A DNA stretch of 64,000 nt from Lentisphaeria bacterium (GTDB taxonomy: Bacteria > Verrucomicrobiota > Lentisphaeria > Victivallales > Victivallaceae). The DNA lies in the NCBI GenBank assembly GCA_022009855.1, contig CP091727.1, positions 4,402,001-4,466,000 of the forward strand. The letters run 5' to 3'. Below, in pieces: positions 50,381 to 59,542 of this stretch; the first letter of the stretch is position 1, and each line of letters starts with the position of its first letter. The position numbers and the translations under genes are program-made. The notes below the pieces were generated by a model. The model was given only the letters and a program-made list of their open reading frames with translations. It ran no database searches and was not told where the DNA came from.

Positions 50381-50875
50381 TTACACCTCCGGCACTGCCG
50401 GCGCCTGATTGACCCAGACACGCTCCACCACCCGGAGATCGTAATCAATCAGCGCGAATTTCCTGCCGTTCCAGACCAGTTCGCCGTCATCCGCTTCCAC
50501 GATGAAAACAGGATCGACGAACTCGCAGCTTATCACCAGATCGACCAGGTCGCCGGCATCGAGAGGCACGAGAGCGACTTCCGGATCCGGCAGTTTGTAA
50601 TCATCCCTGGTGTCGTCGTGATCGTCCAGCCACGCGCGGACATGCAGCATCAGCATCACCGCGTCCGCGCGGTTGACGCGCTCGATCAGGATCGCGCCGG
50701 TATATTTCAGATTCGCCAGGTGCCAGCCGGTTTCCGTCAGATTATGCCCTCCGGAGGCAAGTTCCATCTTCGCGGTTTCCGCGTCGAAGTTTTCGGAGGG
50801 GACGCCGCGCGCCGCGGCTCTCTCTTTCAGAAAGTCCACCAGCTCCCAGAAACGCGATCTGATATTCTCCATCAT
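50381..50875 (-). CDS. Tail completion protein (P2 gpR-like)
   Basis: 164 residues, intact from MMENIRSRFWELVDFLKERA. Segments GWHLANLKYTGAILIERV and MLMLHVRAWLDDHDDTRDDY match P2 gpR-type tail completion proteins (W-L and hinge Asp clusters). It overlaps the stop of the head-completion gene (ATGATGG) and precedes gpS. The longer frame to 51046 overlaps gpL and lacks homology. Confidence 0.65.
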   Translation of the reverse strand: MMENIRSRFWELVDFLKERAAARGVPSENFDAETAKMELASGGHNLTETGWHLANLKYTGAILIERVNRADAVMLMLHVRAWLDDHDDTRDDYKLPDPEVALVPLDAGDLVDLVISCEFVDPVFIVEADDGELVWNGRKFALIDYDLRVVERVWVNQAPAVPEV

Positions 50876-51329
50876 CAAATGCTTCCCACATGTATCCGCT
50901 CGTCTCCGACGATCAGCGCGATCGCGTCCGCCGAAAACTCGCGGTATTTTTCTTCCGTTTCCTCGCCGGTCTTGGCGTTGTTTTCCGCCGCCTTGCGCCG
51001 GTCGGCGGTCAGAGTCTCCTTGAGGATTTCCGCCTTCGCTTCGCAATAGACCGCGCGTTCATACAAAACCAGCAGCTCGGAACGCCCGTTGACCGTCTCC
51101 GCCGGAATTTGCGCCATCGTCGCCGCAGTCTGTTCCCGCCTCCAGAAGTCAAGCTGCCGGCCAACCTGGATCACGGCCATTTCCAGATGCGCGATCACCG
51201 TTTCAAACGGGAGCTCCGCCGGCGGCCGATACTGCCGGAAAAGATCTCGCTCTCAACCGGCGGGAAAAACGTCCCTCGCTGAATCGTCCGATTATCCGGC
51301 GTCATTTTTTCATCCAGCCAACCTGCCAT
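50875..51329 (-). CDS. Head completion/stabilisation protein (P2 gpL-like), one frame break
   Basis: About 151 residues. MAGWLDEKMTPDNRTIQRGT, then FFPPVESEIFSG. A frame change near 51230 leads to PPAELPFETVIAHLEMAV, then LDFWRREQTAATMAQIPAET, and ELLVLYERAVYCEAKAEIL. The FFPxV, WR..Q and LY.RAV..AKA elements are gpL signatures. Order M, L, then tail-completion genes matches P2 apart from the missing X and Y. Confidence 0.7.
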
Positions 51330-51465
51330 GTGTTTTCCTGTGCTTTCCCGTGCTTTCCTATAAAGGCGGGGCGGGGTTTCGGCCTCGTTCCGCGGCGGCC
51401 CATGACGCCCGGCGCCGTTCCGGAATCCCCGCGCCCGCGGGGGGTGGTCACTGTTCCCCGAAAAG
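51330..51465. other. Intergenic stretch between gpM-like and gpL-like genes
   Basis: About 135 bases with a GC-rich palindrome CCCCGCGCCCGCGGGG (51428-51443) and no coding sequence. Similar GC-rich hairpins occur between the other head genes. Confidence 0.45.
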
Positions 51466-52207
51466 TTACTTCTCTTCGGGATCCGACTGCCTTCCGGCAT
51501 TTCGCGCGGCTTCGGCCAGCTTTGCGAGCTCCTTTTCGAGCTTCGCCTTCCTGGTTTTGACCTGCGCCTTTTCGGATCGATCTTCTCCGCGAAATTGCAG
51601 AGGTCGAGCGCCGATTGCAGATTGCCGCTCTTCTCCGCGTCGACAATCGCCCGCTTGACGTATTTCAGCCGGATCTCATCGTGGATCTGCCAGCCGATCA
51701 CGTCGGGTTCCTCCGGAAAAATCGCCCGGTAAACCTCCGAGAAATAGGGTTCGGCCGGCTGTTCTCCCGGGATTCCACCCAGTCCATCACGAGATCCGCG
51801 ACGGCCGTCCGAACATCGCGCTTGTAGCGCTCCGGCATCGGCTGGTTCTGCGCGATCGCCACCCGGGCGAGCCGCATCGCCTGATCGATATCGCCGACGT
51901 CGAACGCCCACACCATCAGCTGCGTAAGAACAGGATTCCGGTATTCCTCACCGGTGACGACATACTTTTCGACGACCGGCAGGAACTCCAGCAGCAGAGC
52001 CCGCTTGCGCTCGATCCGTTCAGATCCGCGCGGCAGCTCGGAGAGCCGGCGGCACTCCTGTTCGATGGCAGTCATCAGCAGCTCGAATTCCGGGGTCCGG
52101 TCAGCCATTTTCGCGATTGTCCCGGCCTGGCCGGCGCGGACGGCCTCCGCAGCCTCGCGCGCCCGCCGTTCCCGGACAATCCGGTTATGGTATTCCCAGG
52201 CTTTCAT
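51466..52207 (-). CDS. Terminase small (endonuclease) subunit, P2 gpM-like, frame-disrupted
   Basis: About 247 residues. MKAWEYHNRIVRERRAREAA starts the chain. FELLMTAIEQECRRLSELPR and VLTQLMVWAFDVGDIDQAMR are typical of gpM. After a break near 51765 follow YFSEVYRAIFPEEPDVIGWQ and KYVKRAIVDAEKSGNLQSAL, and after another near 51570 the coiled C-terminus KAKLEKELAKLAEAARNAGR to TAA 51466-51468. In P2, gpM forms the terminase complex with gpP. Confidence 0.7.
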
Positions 52208-52382
52208 GATTCCCTCAAAGTTTGGTTCCTTCGCCCGCGGGGCTCGGAAAAGCCTTCGGCTTCAAGCCAATACTTTCCGGGGGCCTTGTATGGCACTGGC
52301 ACCCCTTCGGGGTTCCACTGCCGCTCTCCGGCATTGCGCTTGCTTTGCAATGCTCATACCTGCGAGAAAGGATGGTTTATGA
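52208..52382. other. Intergenic stretch between capsid and gpM-like genes
   Basis: About 175 bases without a convincing gene. It holds small hairpins such as AAGCCGAAGGCTT and AACCCCGAAGGGGT on the minus strand, possible RNA processing or attenuation elements in the head operon. Confidence 0.4.
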
Positions 52383-53437
52383 TTACGCGCCCTGTTCCGT
52401 GTCATCGGTTCCGGTTCCGGTTCCGGTCGAATTGGAAACGAACTCGATATCCTCGTAGTTGACCGCCGCGGCCGCGTCGAGATCGCTGATCCGGTAACAC
52501 TCGTTCTGGCTCTGATAGTGCTCGATCTGGTCGCGTTTCGGATTGTCGACCAGCTGCCGCCGGAGGCTCCCTCCTGGATGTAGATCTGCAGATTCGCCGG
52601 ATCCGTCACCATCACGCCGGTATCGGGGAAACAGGCCGGAGAGGTCGCAGGAAGTCCGCCGTAGGTTTTCGAGAGCAGCGAGAATTTGGTCTTTTCGCTC
52701 GGGGTCTGCCCGTGCGCCTCGAAAATCTTTCCGGATTCCCACGCGACGATCCGGCGGCCGACCAGCACCATCTCGTTCCCGGTACGGTTTTCCTCCGGGA
52801 TCAGGCTCAGGAGTTCATAGGCGAGCTGGTCGAGGTTGTTCCAGTCACCGCCGGCGCCGAGCTTGAGCTTCTGGCCGGAATCGGCCTTGATCCAGTTCTC
52901 GGGCTTGTTGGTGTAGAGATCATACATCCAGCCGAAATTGACATCCTGCAGCAGCGGATTGGTTTCGCGGTCGGTGTCCTTTGCGCACGCTTTGCCGTAC
53001 CAGCCGATCAGCAGCTGGTCGAGCCCCATCCGGTGATAGATCATCGAGAGGATCCGGCTGTCATAATCGGAGAAACGGCGCCAGGCGTCGACATCGGAAT
53101 AACGCAGCGCAATATCGTAATTGGTCTGTGCCGTTTCATAGGTTCGCGCGGTCTTGTTCCCGACGACCTGCGCGACACGCTCTTTGGTGCCGCTGCCGGT
53201 GTCGGTGCGTCCGGCGATCGAAGTCGGCGCGTGCGGCGTCACAATATCGCCCTTCGTATCCGTGACATTGATGACAGACACCGTCTGCGAAACGCGATCG
53301 ACTGCTGAACCGCGTTAATCAGCGCGACGGCCTTCGGCACATCAACGTTGAACATCTCGCTCACGGTGCGGACATTGTAGGATTTCGCCAGCCTGGTCTG
53401 CAGGGGCTTCGAAACGATCTTTGCTCAGAAAATTCAT
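52383..53437 (-). CDS. Major capsid protein (P2 gpN-like), frame-disrupted
   Basis: About 351 residues. MNFLSKDRFE then, through frame changes near 53385 and 53295, RTVSEMFNVDVPKAVALINA and SVINVTDTKGDIVTPHAPTS. The body has ARTYETAQTNYDIALRYSDV, RFSDYDSRILSMIYHRMGLD and QLLIGWYGKACAKDTDRETN, all typical of gpN. A third break near 52560 leads to the C-terminus with YRISDLDAAAAVNYEDIEFV and a Thr-Gly rich tail to TAA 52383-52385. It builds the shell with scaffold gpO. Confidence 0.8.
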
Positions 53438-53450
53438 TGCACGTGCTCCC

Positions 53451-54272
53451 TTAAATCAGATCTTCGGAATCAGCCTCGCCGGTTCCGGCGGTGGCCGCAT
53501 TGGTTTTCGGCGGGATTTCCCGAGTGAGGCTGTTCAGGGTTTCGGCGATTTTCTCGACCTTGCCGGAAAGCTCCGCGAGCGCCTCGGCGGTCTTGTCGGC
53601 GGGCTTCTCCGGCTCCGGCTTCTGTTCGCCATCCGGTTTCTGTCCGGCCTGGCCGTTCAGCTTCCCGACTTTGCCGGAAAGCTCCGCGAGCGCCTCCTGG
53701 AGCGGCTTCATCGCATCCGCAAACTCTTCTTTCGTCATTTCGATCATCTCCCTGTCGTTTATGGGTAAAAAATTCCTTGAAAACGGATTTCACGGCTTCA
53801 TAAAGTCCGGGATCGTCATTCCTGGACAATTCGATTTTCTCAAATTCGACCGCATCCGCGCGAACGAGATCCTTTTCCCGTCGTTTGAAATGGGTTTCGG
53901 TGGTGCCGAGGCTGGCCGGGGCGTCCGTCGTGGCCAGTCCGACCAGATAGGTTTCACCGGTTTCCGCGAAATTGTGCAGAAACTCCGCGGAGTAGCAGAG
54001 GCGGATCCCTCCGCGTTCTGCTGCAGAAAATATTTGTTGACGCGGATCCTGGCCTGCAGACAGAGCCGCGATTTTTTGTCGCGTTCGGTCCGCAGCTCCC
54101 AGACCGTCCCCAGGTTGCCGTAGTAGTGTTCGCAGTTGACGAAAGCAGGATATTCTTCGCGATCGTAGTTTTTCGCGGCTTCGGTCAACCATTTTTCCTC
54201 AATCGTCCGCCCGTCAACCGTCGGCCCGGCGGTGCAGATCGTCAGCCAGTCTGTCAGCAAAAGCTGCGCCAT
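53451..54272 (-). CDS. Capsid scaffolding protease (P2 gpO-like), frame-disrupted
   Basis: About 274 residues. MAQLLLTDWLTICTAGPTVD then GRTIEEKWLTEAAKNYDREE and YPAFVNCEHYYGNLGTVWEL match the gpO serine-peptidase scaffold. A second frame adds FETGETYLVGLATTDAPASL-type sequence (ETYLVGLATTDAPAS is seen) with the Ser-containing region. The C-terminal coiled part, EMTKEEFADAMKPLQEALAE, is in a third frame and would be the scaffold helix. Breaks are near 54000 and 53735. It is the first gene of the leftward head operon. Confidence 0.7.
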
Positions 54273-54403
54273 GATTCTTCTCCAAAAGTTGCTTGCCCTT
54301 CGACTGCGGGCCGGGGCCCGGGGAATCCCCCCCGGCGAGACAAGAAGGCCGGAAAGGCCGCACGTCTCGTTATCCGGCGGCGGCACCTTGCCGCTTCGTT
54401 GCT

Positions 54404-54470
54404 ATTATAAACGATTTCCGGAACGTTGGAGTGGCTGTTTATTGTGATTTCATGTGATAGATGAAAAACA
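54404..54470 (-). promoter_or_regulatory. Putative late promoter with Ogr/Delta-type site (TGT-N12-ACA)
   Basis: TGT (54453-54455), 12 bases, ACA (54468-54470): the two-fold symmetric site used by Ogr/Delta activators of P2-like phages. On the minus strand a TATAAT lies at 54409-54404, placing the site about 60 bases upstream of the start of the O-N-M-L operon. The phage encodes an Ogr-like protein at 56358. The site being functional is inference. Confidence 0.5.
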
Positions 54471-54518
54471 CAAAAAAACACGTTAAATCTTTTATTTTAA
54501 ACAGGAAAAGATGATATA

Positions 54519-56281
54519 ATGTTTGATATGAAATATACCGATGAACAACGTTTTCAGGCGAGGAACCGTTTTTTTCAGGGCGAGACGATTCCGGAGATTT
54601 CGGCGGCACTCAACATTGAGCGCCGCACGCTTTACAACTGGCGCGACGCGGAGAACTGGAGCATTGCCCGGCCGGACGATCCGGAGATTCTGATCCGGCG
54701 GCGGATCGGCTGCCTGATCCAGCGCGAAAGCAAGACGGAAAACGAACTGAAGGAGCTGTCGAACCTGCTCGGCCACCTGGAAGCGCTGGAACGTCTCCGG
54801 CTGCGTTACACTCCCCCGCCGGACTCCTCCGGAACCGCCGGCGGCGACGGAACAGGACGGGAACGGAACCGGAAGCAGCGAAAACCCCGGAAAAACGATT
54901 TTACCGGGATCGATGTTGATGATCTCATGGAGAAATTCCGTGACGGCCTTTTCGAGTATCAGCTTGATCTCTGGGAGCACCGGCACGAGCGGAACCGCAA
55001 TATATTGAAAAGCCGCCAGATCGGCTTGACATTCTATTTCGCCCGGGAGGCGTTTTGCGACGCGCTGCAGACCGGGCGCAATAAAATATTTCTCTCGGCA
55101 TCGCGCGCGCAGGCGGATGTTTTCCGGGGGCTACATCAAATCGTTTGCGCGGGAATGGTTCGATGTGGAGCTCTTCGGGAAGGACACCATCGAACTGCAA
55201 ACGCCGAACGGAACCGCTACGCTCTACTTTCTTTCGACAAACAGCAGCACGGCGCAGAGTTACCACGGCGACGTGTATGTTGACGAATATTTCTGGATCC
55301 CGAAGTTCGACGTTCTGAAAAAGTCGCCTCGGCGATGGCCAGCCAGAAGAAGTGGACGAAAACCTATTTTTCCACCCGTCGGCAAAGAGCCATTCCGGTT
55401 ATCCCTTCTGGAGCGGGGACGAATACAACGAGCGAAACAAGCGCAAGGATCAGGCGGTGGAGATTTTTCCGGGGCGCGCGGAACTGCGCGCCGACGGCCG
55501 GATCTGCCCGGACGGGCAATGGCGGCGGATCATCACGCTTGACGACGCCGAGCGCCAGGGCTGCAATTTGTTCGACCGGAAACAACTCATGCTGGAGTAT
55601 TCGGAGGACGAGTTCCGGCAGCTCTTCGACTGTGTTTTCGTCGACGACGGCCAGAGCTGTTTCAAATTCTCCGAGCTGGAAAAATGCCTGGCGGATTCTT
55701 CAAGCTGGAAATGGTTCCACCCGGAGAGGCAACGTCCGTACTCCGGGCCGGTCTGGATCGGTTACGATCCGTCCCGCGTGCGTGACGGTGCCTGTATCGT
55801 GGTACTGGCTGCACCGACCACCTTCCGCGGGAAATTCTTCGTTCTGGAAAAAATCAGTTTGCGGAACTGCGCCTGGGAATTTCAGGCCGGCACCATCCGC
55901 GATCTGTGCAGAAGATACAACGTCGAGCACATCGGCATTGACATCACCGGCCCGGGAAGCGGAGTTTTCGAACAGGTGCAGCGGTTCTTCCCGGCTGCGG
56001 AGGCGATCAATTACACGCTTGACATCAAGGCGAAGCTGGTATTGAAAGCGCAGCAGGTGATTGCGTCGGAGCGCCTGGCCTGGGATTCCTCCTACTCCGA
56101 TATCGCGGCGGGATTCCTGCTGATCCGCCGCGTTACCACGCAAAATGCGAACATCACCTATGTTGCGGATCGCTCCGATCTCACCGGACACGCTGACGCC
56201 GCCTGGGCGATCATGCACGCATTGATTCACGAGGATCTGATCCTTCCCGATGAAGAGGAACCCGCATCATATGTTGTATAA
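54519..56281 (+). CDS. Terminase large (ATPase) subunit, P2 gpP-like, frame-disrupted
   Basis: About 587 residues. An N-terminal HTH (MKYTDEQRFQARNRFFQGET, SAALNIERRTLYNWRD) is followed by the ATPase with KSRQIGLTFYFAREAFCDAL (P-loop variant) and YHGDVYVDEYFWIPKFDV (Walker B). The nuclease half contains WIGYDPSRVRDGACIVVLAA and HIGIDITGPGSGVFEQVQRF. Frame breaks lie near 55130, 55325 and 55370. It is divergent from gpO, as in P2, where it would be followed by the portal gene; here ogr follows instead. AGGAAAAG precedes the ATG. Confidence 0.8.
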
Positions 56282-56357
56282 AACAACATATTGCGTTTTC
56301 ATACTTGAAAAAACGGTTAATACTACTATATTTAGTACAATCGGGGAGGTTATTTTC

Positions 56358-56627
56358 ATGCGGGTAAAGTGTCGCTACTGTCACAGGAAGGCAATCATCA
56401 CGCACAGCGTGGAGTTGTCGGACCAGGTTACGGAATTGTACGTCTCCTGCAGCAATCCGCACTGTGGAGCGCGAACGGTGGTACGGCTGTTTTACGCGCA
56501 CACCATCACCCCGCCGGCGGAAACATTGTTGAACTCACTGCATGAACAGATCGCCGAAATGGATCCGGGGACGCGCCGCGAACTGTTCCGCCCGTACAAA
56601 GACGAACTGCCCCTCTTCGCTCCGTAA
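56358..56627 (+). CDS. ogr: Ogr/Delta-type zinc-finger late-gene activator
   Basis: 89 residues, intact. MRVKCRYCHRKAIITHSVEL then YVSCSNPHCGARTVVRLFYA: the four-cysteine finger CxxC ... CxxxxC and the TI/S pattern of Ogr. Such proteins bind TGT-N12-ACA sites and recruit RNA polymerase to late promoters; one candidate lies at 54453. The start is the ATG at 56358 behind GGGGAGG. It takes the place beside the terminase that the portal gene has in P2. Confidence 0.8.
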   Translation: MRVKCRYCHRKAIITHSVELSDQVTELYVSCSNPHCGARTVVRLFYAHTITPPAETLLNSLHEQIAEMDPGTRRELFRPYKDELPLFAP

Positions 56628-56633
56628 AAACAA

Positions 56634-56659
56634 AAAAGCCGGGGATTTCTCCCCGGCCA
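56634..56659 (+). terminator. Intrinsic terminator after ogr
   Basis: GCCGGGG (56638-56644) pairs with CCCCGGC (56651-56657) around a short loop, with an A run before it on the plus strand. The hairpin serves convergent transcription of ogr and higA. Confidence 0.6.
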
Positions 56660-56697
56660 CAATTCAGCCATAAATCGGCCATAATCAGCTGGGGTAT

Positions 56698-57010
56698 TCA
56701 CGCCATAGCAGGTTGCGGCTGCGCGACCGGCTGAATTTCAACCTGCTCAAGCCGTTGACGCGCCTCGAACAGATCGCAGGCATTTTGCAAATTCAACCAC
56801 ATATCAGCGTCCGTATTCGGTAATGCCATGGCGAATCGAACCGCCATCTCCGGAGTAATGCCGCGGTGTCCGTTGACAATAGCCGAAACGGTTTTCCGGG
56901 AAATCCCGATCCGGTCGGCAAACTCGGAAATTCCAATATTCAGCGTATCCAGGTACAGTTCCTTTAAAAATTTCGCCGGGATGGGTCGGCTTTCGCGTTC
57001 GTTTCAACAT
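56698..57010 (-). CDS. higA: HigA-type antitoxin, one frame break
   Basis: About 103 residues. MLKRTRKPTHPGEIFKE then, corrected at a frame change near 56965, LYLDTLNIGISEFADRIGIS, RKTVSAIVNGHRGITPEMAV and RFAMALPNTDADMWLNLQNA. This is the HigA signature HPGE and XRE helix-turn-helix. GGAGG precedes the ATG. It neutralises HigB and represses the operon through the repeats at 57308-57354. Confidence 0.75.
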
Positions 57011-57024
57011 CGCTCTCACCTCCA

Positions 57025-57304
57025 TTAGTGATAATCAATATATTCGACCTGACTGGCGTTTCCATTCCGAAATGTGAAACAGATCCGCCAGTTCCCCGAC
57101 ACGGAAACCGCATAGCGGTCGGCGGTCGGCGGCTGCAGTTTATGAAATCCGGAACCGGGGAAATTCATATTTTCCGCGGAGACCGCAGCATCCAGCAGGT
57201 CGAGAATCCGAGCCACTCGCTTATGGTACGCCACCGGCGGGATTTTTCCTCTTCCTGTCAAGAAAAAATTTTTCCAGCTCTTTCTGTTTGAATGATTCAA
57301 TCAT
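57025..57304 (-). CDS. higB: HigB-type RelE-family toxin, one frame break
   Basis: About 93 residues. MIESFKQKELEKFFLTGRGK (joined across a TTTTTT run near 57265), then GFHKLQPPTADRYAVSVSGN and WRICFTFRNGNASQVEYIDY H. These are the HigB/RelE fold motifs GxHxL, VxGNWRI and DYH. The toxin is an mRNA interferase acting at the ribosome. It lies 14 bases upstream of higA, the usual toxin-first order of HigBA. Confidence 0.75.
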
Positions 57305-57307
57305 GAC

Positions 57308-57354
57308 GTAACCTTTTCGTTCACATTTACAATGTAACCTGATTGTTCACATTT
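57308..57354. promoter_or_regulatory. HigBA operator: two 21-bp direct repeats
   Basis: On the minus strand AAATGTGAAC-N4-AGGTTAC occurs at 57354-57334 and again at 57328-57308, with spacer bases AATC and GAAA. Direct repetition directly upstream of higB suggests autorepression by HigA or the complex. Confidence 0.6.
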
Positions 57355-57412
57355 TCAACATCGGAAGTAAAAAAAATCATTCTTTCGATCTTTTCCCGTT
57401 ATTGGACACGGG

Positions 57413-57646
57413 CTATTCCCCCCTGGCCTCATTCAGATAATCAATCGCCTCCTCAACGCTGGAAACGGCGCTTTCAAGATTGTCGATCGCGGACATCATC
57501 AATTCGCCACGATTTCCAGTCTGGATGGTTTCCGGCAGGTTGTCGTATGCGGTCTGTTCATCATCCGTCACGGATTCAATATCCGATTTGAGAACGTCGA
57601 GCTGTTCGATCAGACCATCGATTTTTTCGCGTCTTGTTCTGTTCAT
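57413..57646 (-). CDS. Small acidic phage protein, conserved hypothetical
   Basis: 77 residues from MNRTRREKIDGLIEQLDVLK behind GGAAGGA. Helical and acidic, with DDEQTAYDNLPETIQTGNRG and MMSAIDNLESAVSSVEEAID. Small coiled proteins of this type are frequent in phage early regions; no function is known. It overlaps nothing and ends before the HigBA operator. Confidence 0.55.
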   Translation of the reverse strand: MNRTRREKIDGLIEQLDVLKSDIESVTDDEQTAYDNLPETIQTGNRGELMMSAIDNLESAVSSVEEAIDYLNEARGE

Positions 57647-57699
57647 ATTCCGGTCCTTCCGTTCCTGTTGTTCGCATTCAAAACACAAATCAAGCAAAG

Positions 57700-58209
57700 T
57701 CATTTTTTCTGATTTTCCGCGGCATACATTGCCTGATTATATTCTGATCCGAGGATCTCTGTCACATGTTCCGGCGGAGTATACGACGCTTCATCGGGAA
57801 CCATGAAATACAATACACCGTCATGCAAAACCGTTGCCGGAAATTCACACAGGCGCATTCCGGAAATGAAGCAGCAGGAAAACCCGATCGCCCGGGTGTA
57901 TGCGTCAGGCGACAGGATCCGCGGCAGCGCCTTGATCCGTTCCCAGAGCAGCTTCCCTCCCTGGTACTGCGGCGTGGAAGATACGCATCGGGGGAAATGT
58001 TTGAACTCTCGAAAACAGGCAGGAACCTCCATCCCATGCTCAAATATAAACGAACAAAATTGGCCATCACGATAGAAGCAGCAGCGTTTCGAGCTGGCGC
58101 CGATTTCCGTTGAAAGCGCAATCGCGGCCCGTTGGTGAGTTCGAATACTTTCCCGCCAATTGCGGAATGCGTCAATGGCGGCGGCGGCAGATGTTTTGAA
58201 ATACGGCAT
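57700..58209 (-). CDS. Hypothetical phage early protein
   Basis: 169 residues, intact. MPYFKTSAAAAIDAFRNWRE, then Cys-rich and mixed sequence such as GASSKRCCFYRDGQFCSFIF and AIGFSCCFISGMRLCEF. I recognise no family. AGGAG precedes the ATG. It overlaps the following genes slightly and is part of the leftward early operon. Confidence 0.45.
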   Translation of the reverse strand: MPYFKTSAAAAIDAFRNWRESIRTHQRAAIALSTEIGASSKRCCFYRDGQFCSFIFEHGMEVPACFREFKHFPRCVSSTPQYQGGKLLWERIKALPRILSPDAYTRAIGFSCCFISGMRLCEFPATVLHDGVLYFMVPDEASYTPPEHVTEILGSEYNQAMYAAENQKK

Positions 58210-58220
58210 TGCGAGATCTC

Positions 58221-58364
58221 CTATTTGAGTTTCAAAATGAAAACGGCGAGCAACAGCAACGGCAGCAGCGGCAGCAGAAAAATCCGGCGGATCCGGCGGC
58301 GACGTTCATCTGCTTCGAGGCGGCGGCGGCAGTTGGCCAGTGAGCGTGATGTGTGAAGTTCCAT
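58221..58364 (-). CDS. Small membrane protein of the early region
   Basis: 47 residues, below the usual gene-calling size. A basic N-terminus (LANCRRRLEADERRRRIRRI) is followed by one hydrophobic helix FLLPLLPLLLLAVFILKLK. AAAGGAAC precedes the ATG at 58364. Orientation and spacing fit the operon. Function unknown. Confidence 0.5.
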   Translation of the reverse strand: MELHTSRSLANCRRRLEADERRRRIRRIFLLPLLPLLLLAVFILKLK

Positions 58365-58427
58365 TTGCTTTGTTCCTTTCGTTGATGTATGTTATTTGAG
58401 CCCGGAAAATGCTTTGTTCGCCGGGCT

Positions 58428-58460
58428 GGCCGCCGGTGGTCGAGACCGGCGGCCGATTTT
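58428..58460. terminator. GC-rich hairpin in the early region
   Basis: GGCCGCCGGT (58430-58439) pairs with ACCGGCGGCC (58445-58454) with a five-base loop. On the plus strand GATTTT follows. Could end a rightward transcript or mark an RNA end. Confidence 0.5.
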
Positions 58461-58656
58461 CATCGGTCATAGTTGTTGCTGTTTTCGCGTTTGATCTTCA
58501 TCATGGCAATCATTACGCACGCAACACCGGCGGCCGGTGAAACCGGAATCATCTGCCCTCGTTCATTCCGCTTTAAAACCCCTCCTTGTCGCTGCATTTC
58601 ACGGATACCTTTACCTCGTCCCCGACATCCTGCAGAGTGATTGTGATTGTTGCCAT
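58460..58656 (-). CDS. Small phage protein, one frame break
   Basis: About 65 residues. MATITITLQDVGDEVKVSVK and CSDKEG, then after a GGGG frame change near 58580 VLKRNERGQMIPVSPAAGVA and IAMMKIKRENSNNYDR. The first part is a short beta-strand-rich segment common in phage early proteins. Not recognised. Confidence 0.4.
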
Positions 58657-58694
58657 GATTTTCCTTTCGTTGTTGTTCTGATTGATTCCGACCA

Positions 58695-59003
58695 TCAGCC
58701 GCGGCCAATGGACAACAGTTTTTCTGCAAGAGCTTCCCCGCGCGACGTCACAGACAGCGATCGCTTGCGGCGGTCGGCCAGATTGTGGTCATCGGCAATC
58801 AGGCCGTAAGCGGCGCTGTTCCGGCCTTTCCGGCCCTTTCCCAGGAGCGCGATTTTCTGCTGCGTGTACCGATGATCGAGCCGCAGCATTTCCGCCAGAT
58901 CCGCGATACTGTATCCCGGCGTCTCGTAGACCTGCAGCAGAATCCGGACCATCGCCAGATCCAGATCGGGGAAACGCCCCGCCAGTTCATCGATCAGTCG
59001 CAT
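58695..59003 (-). CDS. Winged-helix DNA-binding protein (MarR-like)
   Basis: 102 residues from MRLIDELAGRFPDLDLAMVR, behind GGGAGG. A winged helix is suggested by MVRILLQVYETPGYSIADLA and EMLRLDHRYTQQKIALLGKG, followed by the wing RSLSVTSRGEALAEKL. It is probably a regulator of the early operon; the target is not known. Confidence 0.55.
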   Translation of the reverse strand: MRLIDELAGRFPDLDLAMVRILLQVYETPGYSIADLAEMLRLDHRYTQQKIALLGKGRKGRNSAAYGLIADDHNLADRRKRSLSVTSRGEALAEKLLSIGRG

Positions 59004-59076
59004 CGGCCGGCCTCCCAATTTTGAAACAGGTCCGGCTCACCGGCGCGGAACGTCAGACAACGCACGGCCCGATGCC

Positions 59077-59472
59077 TCAACCGGGAAAAAACGTTTTTTT
59101 CTTGATGAATAAGTACCGAAACGAAAACGGAAGAAGTTCGGCCAGTTCCAAAACCGGCAGGAAGCAACCCTCTTCCGCCGCCGCTTTTTCACATTCATCC
59201 AGCCGCAGCGCGATCACCCCCGTTTTCCGGGAGTGGTTCAGCTTTTCCGCGTGCGCCTCGTAGAAATTCCAGAAACGCTCCAACAGCCGGAGGCCATCGG
59301 CGGTCAACCTCCTCGGCCCGGTTCCGCGCCGTCCGGCCGGTTCCGGGTCTCCGCGTTCAATCCGCAGCGCCGCCACCAGAAGCTGCGCCTGCTGCAGCAT
59401 GGTCATGCGCTCGCAGACGGCGGCCAGCGCAGGACGGATCAGATCAGTTTCAACAGGGTTGTTTTTCTCCAT
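59077..59472 (-). CDS. Hypothetical phage early protein
   Basis: 131 residues from MEKNNPVETDLIRPALAAVC (AGGAGA upstream). Contains RMTMLQQAQLLVAALRIERG and an Arg-Pro rich stretch, then LRLLERFWNFYEAHAEKLNH. Helical. Not recognised. The longer frame to 59637 crosses the repeat region and is unlikely. Confidence 0.45.
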   Translation of the reverse strand: MEKNNPVETDLIRPALAAVCERMTMLQQAQLLVAALRIERGDPEPAGRRGTGPRRLTADGLRLLERFWNFYEAHAEKLNHSRKTGVIALRLDECEKAAAEEGCFLPVLELAELLPFSFRYLFIKKKTFFPG

Positions 59473-59542
59473 TTTTTCGTCTCCTATGTTTAAATTGCAG
59501 GGCCGGGAGGGCCAAAATCCTGAAATATCGTAATATTTTCCG

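Noticed and set aside
54515..54520. TATAAT as promoter of the terminase gene
   Set aside because: It overlaps the start codon at 54519, so it cannot serve this start; a promoter further upstream is more likely.
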